Shown here piece by piece: positions 15,317 to 20,104 of a DNA stretch of 20,104 bases. Source of the DNA: Pseudomonadota bacterium (lineage in GTDB: Bacteria; Pseudomonadota; Alphaproteobacteria; Rhizobiales; Hyphomicrobiaceae); assembly GCA_023416575.1 (NCBI GenBank), contig JAEZHL010000001.1:1-20104 (forward strand). The letters are read 5' to 3'. A program made the translations under genes and the position numbers. Each line of letters opens with the position of its first letter. Position 1 is the first letter of the stretch. A model generated the notes under the pieces. That model was given only the letters and a program-made list of their open reading frames with translations. It ran no database searches and was not told the DNA's origin.

Positions 15317-16399
15317 TTATGAGTCGATGACGAGCGTTTCGACGGACGTGATCGTCGGCAGATGCTGCGCGATACAGCTCCAGCTTTCGCCTTCATCGGC
15401 ACTCGCGAACAGAGAGCCGGAGCTGGTGCCAAAGTAGACACCGGCCGGGTCGAGCCGATCGACGGCCATGGCCTGCCGCAACACGCCGAGGAAGGCATCC
15501 TTCTGCGGCAGTCCCTCGCGCAGATCCTGCCATGTTGCGCCGGCATCGCGTGTCCGCCACACCGCCGTTTTCCCCTCCGGCACGAACCGGCCGGCGATAT
15601 CGCCGTTGAGGGGCAGCAGATAGAGCGTCGAGGGATCGCGCGGATGCGCCGCCGCCGGAAAGCCGAACGTCGAGGGCAGCCCCTTCTCGATGCTCTGCCA
15701 GGTCGCTCCGCCGTCATCGCTCCGGTACATGCCGCAATGGTTCTGTTGATACAGCCGGTCCGGCATGCCCGCCGCCATTACCAGGCAATGCACGCACTGA
15801 CCGAACTCCGGATACCGCTGGTCCTCCGGCAAGTAGTCGGCTCTGGTGCCACGATTGCGCGGCTGCCATGTCTCGCCACCGTCGGCCGTATGGAAAACAC
15901 CGGCCGTTGAGATCCCAACCCAAACCTGCCTGGCGTCCTGCGGATGCAGCACGATGGAATGGAGGATGAGACCACCGCCGCCCGGTTGCCATTGCGACTG
16001 CGAGGGATGATTGCGCAAACCGGCGATATGGCGCCATGACTGGCCTCCATCGTCGCTGCGGAACAGCCCCGCCGGCTCGACGCCCGCGTAGAGGCACCCG
16101 TCACCCGGTGCGAGGCTCCATGCCGCCTTGATCGGCTGCTCTCCCTCGGCGTAGGTAAGGCCCTGGCTCGAGTGGGTCCAGGTCGCGCCGAAATCGGTCG
16201 ACTTCCAGACAGCCGGTCCGAACCATTCGTTGCCGCCCGCGCCATAGATCGTCCCGGTTACGGGGTCCGCGATGACATGATTCATCGGCCAAGTTTCGCA
16301 GAATGGACCGCGGAGCTGCCACTTCTGGCGCCCAGCGTCACTCTCGAGGATAAATGCACCCTTCTTCGTGCCAAGCAGTACGAGGACTTTCTTAGCCAT
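15317..16399 (-). CDS. Asp-box (BNR) repeat beta-propeller protein, sialidase/VPS10-like
   Basis: A 360-residue protein made of propeller repeats. Six Asp-box motifs of the S-x-D-x-G-x-[ST]-W type are visible: STDFGATW (67-74), SDDGGQSW (115-122), TADGGETW (171-178), SDDGGATW (227-234), TRDAGATW (283-290) and SADEGESW (333-340). They are spaced about 50 residues apart and fill the chain. There is no signal peptide, so it is probably cytosolic. Databases often label such proteins exo-alpha-sialidase or glycosyl hydrolase from the repeats alone; I see no sialidase Arg-triad or RIP motif that would justify enzyme activity. AGGGAGG lies four bases upstream of the ATG, a strong ribosome binding site. 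It is first in the trio with the MoaD-like and DUF1579 genes and is divergent from a MarR gene. Function is unknown. Confidence 0.85.
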   Translation of the reverse strand: MAKKVLVLLGTKKGAFILESDAGRQKWQLRGPFCETWPMNHVIADPVTGTIYGAGGNEWFGPAVWKSTDFGATWTHSSQGLTYAEGEQPIKAAWSLAPGDGCLYAGVEPAGLFRSDDGGQSWRHIAGLRNHPSQSQWQPGGGGLILHSIVLHPQDARQVWVGISTAGVFHTADGGETWQPRNRGTRADYLPEDQRYPEFGQCVHCLVMAAGMPDRLYQQNHCGMYRSDDGGATWQSIEKGLPSTFGFPAAAHPRDPSTLYLLPLNGDIAGRFVPEGKTAVWRTRDAGATWQDLREGLPQKDAFLGVLRQAMAVDRLDPAGVYFGTSSGSLFASADEGESWSCIAQHLPTITSVETLVIDS

Positions 16400-16439
16400 G
16401 CTGCCTCCCTTGAGCTCCCGCCCCGGCGTAAGCTCAACA

Positions 16440-16461
16440 TCACGGCGGTTTGCCGCTGTGA
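16440..16461. repeat. Imperfect inverted repeat in propeller gene leader
   Basis: TCACGGCGG (16440-16448) and CCGCTGTGA (16453-16461) pair over nine positions with one mismatch around a TTTG loop. On the minus strand it falls in the 5' leader of the propeller mRNA, 41 bp upstream of its ATG. It could form a leader hairpin or be a second operator. Confidence 0.35.
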
Positions 16462-16485
16462 CGGCGAGGAGCCTGGACAGCTCAG

Positions 16486-16497
16486 GTTGATATCAAC
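16486..16497. promoter_or_regulatory. Perfect 12-bp palindrome, likely MarR operator
   Basis: GTTGATATCAAC reads the same on both strands. Its core TTGATATCAA resembles sites bound by MarR-family dimers. It ends 11 bp before the marR-like ATG and overlaps the predicted -10 box of the leftward promoter, so a bound dimer could repress both directions. The site is seen directly; its use is inferred. Confidence 0.6.
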
Positions 16498-16515
16498 AGT
16501 ATATCATCATGTCAA
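16487..16515 (-). promoter_or_regulatory. Predicted promoter for propeller/MoaD-like/DUF1579 operon
   Basis: On the minus strand TTGACA (16515-16510) is a consensus -35 box, followed after exactly 17 bases by TATCAA (16492-16487), a four-of-six -10 box. The -10 lies inside the palindrome at 16486-16497. A second -10-like hexamer TATACT (16503-16498) is present but lies too close to this -35. The -35 overlaps the start codon of the MarR gene. Confidence 0.45.
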
Positions 16516-16955
16516 AGATCATTAAGCTTCCTTTCGACATCACACTCGTGGTGCGCGATACCTGCCTGTGCCTCCACATCCAACGGGCAGCGCGCGCGAC
16601 GGCACGACGATACGACGAAGCCTTGCGGCCGCTCGGGCTGACCAACGGCCAATTCTCCCTGATGATGTCGCTCAACCGCCCTCAGCCGCCGACCATGGGT
16701 CAGGTCTCCGCCGTTCTGGCGATGGATCGCACGACGGTGACTGCCAATCTCAAGCCGCTGGAACGGCGCGGGCTCGTGGAGGTAACTATCGACGAAGCGG
16801 ACCGCCGCAGCCGTCGCCTGAAGCTCACGCCTGAGGGCCGCAGCCTGCTGGCCAGGGCTGTTCCGTTGTGGCGCAGCGCGCAAGCCGCCAACGAAAAGCT
16901 CATTCCGGGCGCCGAGGCCGACCGCCTGCGTGCGGACTTGCTGGCTCTGTCCTGA
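16509..16955 (+). CDS. MarR-family transcriptional regulator
   Basis: A 148-residue winged-helix DNA-binding repressor. The N-terminal helix carries CLCLHIQRAARA (residues 20-31). It is followed by LTNGQFSLMMSL (43-54), the recognition helix region MGQVSAVLAMDRTTVTANLKPLERRGLV (63-90) and the wing DEADRRSRRLKLTPEG (95-110). The Cys-x-Cys pair near the dimer interface could sense oxidants or electrophiles (inference). The ATG at 16509 has no clear ribosome binding site, but the N-terminus fits the family; leaderless or weak translation is possible. It is divergent from the propeller operon with 109 bp between, and its start lies next to a perfect palindrome, so autoregulation and control of the leftward operon are likely. 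It is convergent with the flavin monooxygenase gene. Confidence 0.9.
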   Translation: MSKIIKLPFDITLVVRDTCLCLHIQRAARATARRYDEALRPLGLTNGQFSLMMSLNRPQPPTMGQVSAVLAMDRTTVTANLKPLERRGLVEVTIDEADRRSRRLKLTPEGRSLLARAVPLWRSAQAANEKLIPGAEADRLRADLLALS

Positions 16956-17001
16956 TTGCTCCGGCGGAAATCAGTGGTCGGCTCACCCCGACTGGGGGCG
17001 C

Positions 17002-18801
17002 CTACTGCAAGTGGTGCACCTCCGGCAGTCCATAGACCGGCGTCGGGATCCCAACCTGCCGTGCCTTGATCTGCAGCGCGAGCAAGCGTGAGTACAGGCG
17101 CGATTGAAACAGATTGCCGCCGTGGAACCAGAGCCCCTCCTGCCGCGTCGGCTTCCACATATTGCGCAGCTCGCCTTCCCAGGGGCCTGGATCGTAGGCC
17201 GTCCCGGAGCCGACGCCCCAGCATTTACCGACCTTGTCCGCGACCTCCTGGCTGATGATCTTGGCCGCCCAGCCGTTCATCGAGCCGAACCCGGTGGCAT
17301 AGACGATGAGATCAGCCGGCAGCTCCGTTCCATCGGTCAGAACGACGGCGTCCTCCGTGATCCGCTCGACGCTGACGCGGCTCTTCAACTTGATGCTGCC
17401 ATTGGCGACCAGCTCCGACGCGCCGACGTCGATGTAATAACCCGAGCCGCGACGGATGTACTTCGTGTGCAGCCCCGTATCGTCCTCACCGAAATCGAGC
17501 ATGAACCCGGCCTTCTCGAGCCGCGCGTAGAAGTCCCGGTCGCGCTCGCGGATCTCGGCAAACAGGGGCCGCTGGCGCTCAGGCATGATCTTGTAGGGGA
17601 CCGACGCCAGCGTCATGTCGGCAATATCGGTGGTAATGCCCTTCTCGAGCGCCGCCTCCGAATAAAACGCGCCGATGACCATTTCCATCAGCGTGTCCGA
17701 CCGAGCCACGAGGGTCGAGGAGCGCTGAACCATGGTGACATCAGCCCCGTGCTCCCACAGGTCCGCGCAGATGTCGTGCGCGGAGTTGTTCGAGCCGATG
17801 ACGACGCAGCGCTTGCCGGCATACCCGCGGCTCGACCGGTGCTGGCTCGAATGGTGCTGCTCGCCCCTGAATGTCTCGGCGCCGGGAAAGCGCGGAATGT
17901 TCGGCATTCCAGACATGCCGGTCGCGAGCACGAGCTGCTGCGGGCGCAACGTGATTTGCTCGCCCGCGCGGTTCACGATGACGGTCCACTCCTTCCGGTC
18001 TTCATCGAACGTGGCGCTGATGCATTCGGACGAGGTCCAATAGTTCAGCTCCATCACCTTCGTGTACATCTCGAGCCAGTCGCCCAGCTTGTCCTTGGGT
18101 GAGAAAACTGGCCAATGATCGGGGAACGGAATGTACGGCAGGTGGTCGTACCAGACGGGATCGTGCAGGCAGAGCGACTCGTACCGGTTGCGCCAGCTAT
18201 CACCGGCACGCGTGTTCTTCTCCAGGATGATCGTCGGCACACCGAGGCGCTTGAGGCGGGCGCCGAGCGCAATCCCGCCCTGGCCACCACCAATGATAAC
18301 GCAATAAGGCTGGCGGGAAATTCCAAGCTCCCGCTCCTCCTCCATCCTGCGCTGCAGCCACGTTTGGCGGCCGGGGCGAATGCCGTGCTCGACACCCCTC
18401 TCCCGCCTGCGGCCCGCGCTCTCCTCGTGGCCCTTCAGTTCCGTCATGCTGGTGAGCAGGGTCCAGCATCCATCCTGCTTGAGCCGTACGTGGCCCTCGC
18501 CCCGGCCAACGGCGGTCTCGAAGGTGAAGAAGGCTTCCGTGATGCCGTCGTCGGTCTGGCGCGCCTCGCCCTTGACGGCGAATTTGGCCGGCTTCGTCGC
18601 GCCGAGCGATGCGGAGAGCATGTCCGCAACAGCGCTCCTGCCCTCCATGGTCTTGATGTTCCAGGTGAAGGCCAGGAGATCGCGCCAATAGCAATCATCT
18701 CTGAACAGCCATGTGACCGCTGACGGGTCCCCCGTGTTGAGGCTGCCCTCGAACTCGGCCAGCCAATGCGAGATGTCCAGGGTGGCGCTACTCGTCGTCA
18801 T
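17002..18801 (-). CDS. Flavin-containing monooxygenase with N-terminal SnoaL/NTF2-like domain
   Basis: A 599-residue FAD/NADPH oxygenase fused to an extra domain. Residues about 10-122 (WLAEFEGSLNTGDPSAVTWLFRDDCYWRDLLAFTW and following) have the look of a SnoaL/NTF2 cone. A charged linker follows. The FAD Rossmann motif is CVIIGGGQGG (167-176). FPGAETFRGEQHHSSQH (305-321) sits where the FMO/Baeyer-Villiger signature lies. The NADPH motif is CVVIGSNNSAHD (332-343) and YATGF (501-505) follows. It may oxygenate N, S or ketone substrates; the substrate is not known. The leader has GAGCAGG just before the ATG. The UxaA-family gene lies 158 bp upstream on the same strand. This two-domain form is seen in annotated oxidoreductases of Proteobacteria and fungi; the role of the first domain is unproven. 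Confidence 0.87.
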   Translation of the reverse strand: MTTSSATLDISHWLAEFEGSLNTGDPSAVTWLFRDDCYWRDLLAFTWNIKTMEGRSAVADMLSASLGATKPAKFAVKGEARQTDDGITEAFFTFETAVGRGEGHVRLKQDGCWTLLTSMTELKGHEESAGRRRERGVEHGIRPGRQTWLQRRMEEERELGISRQPYCVIIGGGQGGIALGARLKRLGVPTIILEKNTRAGDSWRNRYESLCLHDPVWYDHLPYIPFPDHWPVFSPKDKLGDWLEMYTKVMELNYWTSSECISATFDEDRKEWTVIVNRAGEQITLRPQQLVLATGMSGMPNIPRFPGAETFRGEQHHSSQHRSSRGYAGKRCVVIGSNNSAHDICADLWEHGADVTMVQRSSTLVARSDTLMEMVIGAFYSEAALEKGITTDIADMTLASVPYKIMPERQRPLFAEIRERDRDFYARLEKAGFMLDFGEDDTGLHTKYIRRGSGYYIDVGASELVANGSIKLKSRVSVERITEDAVVLTDGTELPADLIVYATGFGSMNGWAAKIISQEVADKVGKCWGVGSGTAYDPGPWEGELRNMWKPTRQEGLWFHGGNLFQSRLYSRLLALQIKARQVGIPTPVYGLPEVHHLQ

Positions 18802-18896
18802 TCTGCCTGCTCAGTGATTTCGGCGCTCGGTGAAGCCGAGACGTTGCAGTTCGATCAATTCGCGTTCATGCAGAGAGGGTGCAAGCCGGGCAGTGA

Positions 18897-18919
18897 ATCC
18901 CGGTGCAAAGCTCCGGGAT
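18897..18919. repeat. Hairpin between UxaA-family and monooxygenase genes
   Basis: Perfect 7-bp arms ATCCCGG (18897-18903) and CCGGGAT (18913-18919) enclose nine bases. They are flanked further out by CCGGGCAGT and ACTGCCGGG, which pair imperfectly and could extend the structure over about 18885-18945. It lies in the 158-bp gap between two leftward genes. No T-run follows on the minus strand, so intrinsic termination is doubtful. A leader RNA structure or attenuating stem is possible. Confidence 0.4.
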
Positions 18920-18959
18920 GCTCGCTCTCGTGACTGCCGGGTGCTCGCACCTACGTCTC

Positions 18960-20104
18960 TTACATGGTCGCGCCGATCTGCCAGGGCACGTATTCAGCAT
19001 CGCCGTAGCCGAGCTGCTCGGACTTGGAACGCTCGCCCGAGGCGACGCGCAGGATCGTGTCGAAGATCTCCTGCGCCTTGGTCTCGAGCGGCACGCCGTC
19101 GAGCACGTCGCCGCAGTTGATGTCCATATCGTCGATCATGTGACGGTAGACATCGGAGTTGGTGGCGAGCTTGATCGAGGGGCTCGGCTTGCAGCCATAG
19201 GCCGAGCCGCGACCGGTCGTGAAGCAGACGATGTTGCAGCCGCCCGCGACCTGCCCCGTTGCCGACACCGGGTCGTATCCTGGCGTGTCCATGAAGACGA
19301 AGCCCTTGGATGTGATCGGCTCCGCATAGCGATAAACCGCATTGATCGTCGTCGAGCCGCCCTTGGCCGCCGCGCCGAGCGACTTCTCGAGAATGGTCGT
19401 CAGCCCACCGGCCTTGTTCCCCGGGGAGGGGTTGTTGTCCATGCTCATCCGGTTGCGGGCCGTATAGTCCTCCCACCAGCGGATGACCTCCACCAGCTTC
19501 TCACCGACGTCCCGCGTCGCTGCCCTGCGCGTCAGTAAGTGCTCGGCGCCATAGATCTCAGGCGTCTCGGCCAGCACGCCGGTGCCGCCATGCCGAACGA
19601 GGATATCCGTCGCCAGACCGAGCGCGACGTTAGCGGTGATGCCGGAATAGCCGTCCGACCCGCCGCACTGCAGCGCCAGCGTCAGCTCGGACGCGGGAAT
19701 CGTCTCCCGCTTCGCCTTGGCGGCAATGGGCAGCATGTTCCGGATCGCATCGACGCCGGCGGCGATCGTCTTCCGTGTGCCGCCGGTTTCCTGGATCGTG
19801 AGTGTCCGGAACGTATCGCTCTCGACAATGCCATAGGCTTCCTTCATGCGCGCGATCTGAAAGCCCTCGCAGCCGAGCCCGACGACCAGCACGCCAGCCA
19901 TGTTCGGATTGCAGGCATAGCCCCAGGTGGTGCGCTTCAGGACTTCGAACATCTCGCCGTTGTAGTCGATGCCGCAGCCGGTGCCGTGCACCAGCGGGAT
20001 GACGCCATCGATCGTCGGATAGTCGTCGAGCAGCCCGGAGCGCCGGACCTCCTCGGCGATGAAGCGGGCGACGGTCGCCGAGCAGTTCACGCTCGTCACG
20101 ACAG
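18960..20104 (-). CDS. UxaA-family altronate/galactarate dehydratase (5' end outside window)
   Basis: About 381 C-terminal residues of a sugar-acid dehydratase of the UxaA/GarD family, which removes water from D-altronate or galactarate to give a 2-keto-3-deoxy acid. The frame is open to the right edge, so the GTG at 20099 is not the true start. Conserved blocks are TSVNCSATVAR, LVHGTGCGI, VVGLGCEGFQ, LALQCGGSDGYSGITANVALG, NPSPGNKAGGLTTILEKSLGAAAKGG, FMDTPGYDPVSATGQVAGGCN and TTGRGSAYGCKPSPSIKLATNSD. The full family length is about 500 residues, so roughly 120 (the SAF-like N-terminal domain) are missing. Altronate and galactarate enzymes cannot be told apart here. The hydroxyacid dehydrogenase at the left end is too far away to imply a shared pathway. 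Confidence 0.9.
   Translation of the reverse strand, partial: VVTSVNCSATVARFIAEEVRRSGLLDDYPTIDGVIPLVHGTGCGIDYNGEMFEVLKRTTWGYACNPNMAGVLVVGLGCEGFQIARMKEAYGIVESDTFRTLTIQETGGTRKTIAAGVDAIRNMLPIAAKAKRETIPASELTLALQCGGSDGYSGITANVALGLATDILVRHGGTGVLAETPEIYGAEHLLTRRAATRDVGEKLVEVIRWWEDYTARNRMSMDNNPSPGNKAGGLTTILEKSLGAAAKGGSTTINAVYRYAEPITSKGFVFMDTPGYDPVSATGQVAGGCNIVCFTTGRGSAYGCKPSPSIKLATNSDVYRHMIDDMDINCGDVLDGVPLETKAQEIFDTILRVASGERSKSEQLGYGDAEYVPWQIGATM

Noticed and set aside
15317..16399. True sialidase (neuraminidase) activity of the Asp-box protein
   Set aside because: Asp-boxes occur in many non-enzymatic propellers; I could not see a RIP motif or the Arg triad, and there is no signal peptide for an extracellular glycosidase.
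17104..18102. 332-residue plus-strand frame opposite the flavin monooxygenase
   Set aside because: Antisense shadow of a gene with intact FAD and NADPH motifs.
18840..18960. Possible cobalamin riboswitch or tRNA-like element in the gap with hairpins
   Set aside because: The stems and a few bases (AATCCCGG) recalled a riboswitch, but no B12 box or conserved core is present, and no cloverleaf can be folded.
18802..18960. Short open frame on the minus strand ending in ELIELQRLGFTERRNH just before the monooxygenase
   Set aside because: It reads somewhat like protein, but has no in-frame ATG or GTG with a ribosome binding site and would be a very short peptide.

Overview
The window reads as a GC-rich alphaproteobacterial chromosome segment, probably Hyphomicrobiales-like. 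This is inferred from the codon use, the protein flavour (MarR, CBS-BON, PaoABC-type molybdenum hydroxylase, RND pump, UxaA-type dehydratase) and the tight gene packing. I see no tRNA, rRNA, CRISPR array, insertion sequence or phage gene. Both ends cut through genes: a D-2-hydroxyacid dehydrogenase 3' end on the left and an altronate/galactarate dehydratase-family gene on the right.

Layout. 1-2813 (+): hydroxyacid dehydrogenase end, a small SHOCT membrane protein, then a two-gene sugar-phosphate unit of an archaeal-type (type II) glyceraldehyde-3-phosphate dehydrogenase and a PfkB-family phosphofructokinase. 2848-3528 (-): CBS-CBS-BON protein, divergent from 3689-4736 (+), a group III truncated haemoglobin overlapping a 5-formyltetrahydrofolate cyclo-ligase. 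4852-5928 (+): nitronate monooxygenase. 6043-9856 (+): a three-subunit molybdenum hydroxylase (2Fe-2S, FAD/4Fe-4S, molybdopterin) with coupled starts. 10189-14348 (+): RND efflux adaptor and permease, ending in a perfect 13-bp hairpin that can terminate transcription from both sides. 14477-16399 (-): an operon-like trio of Asp-box (BNR) propeller protein, MoaD/ThiS-like ubiquitin-fold protein ending in Gly-Gly, and DUF1579 protein. 16509-16955 (+): a divergent MarR regulator; the gap between them holds a perfect 12-bp palindrome over a predicted leftward promoter. 17002-18801 (-): flavin monooxygenase with an extra N-terminal SnoaL/NTF2-like domain. 18960-20104 (-): the UxaA-family dehydratase.

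How they may work together. GAPDH and PfkB would act in lower and upper glycolysis or in sugar catabolism. The molybdenum hydroxylase, nitronate monooxygenase, flavin monooxygenase and RND pump look like an oxidative and detoxifying accessory complement, but only the subunits within each operon are clearly linked. The least understood and most interesting unit is the MarR / Asp-box propeller / MoaD-like-GG / DUF1579 block at 14477-16955. It has the layout of a self-contained regulated system of unknown function: divergent regulator, operator-like palindrome, strong ribosome binding sites and a shared terminator. All functional calls rest on reading motifs by eye; no database search was run.
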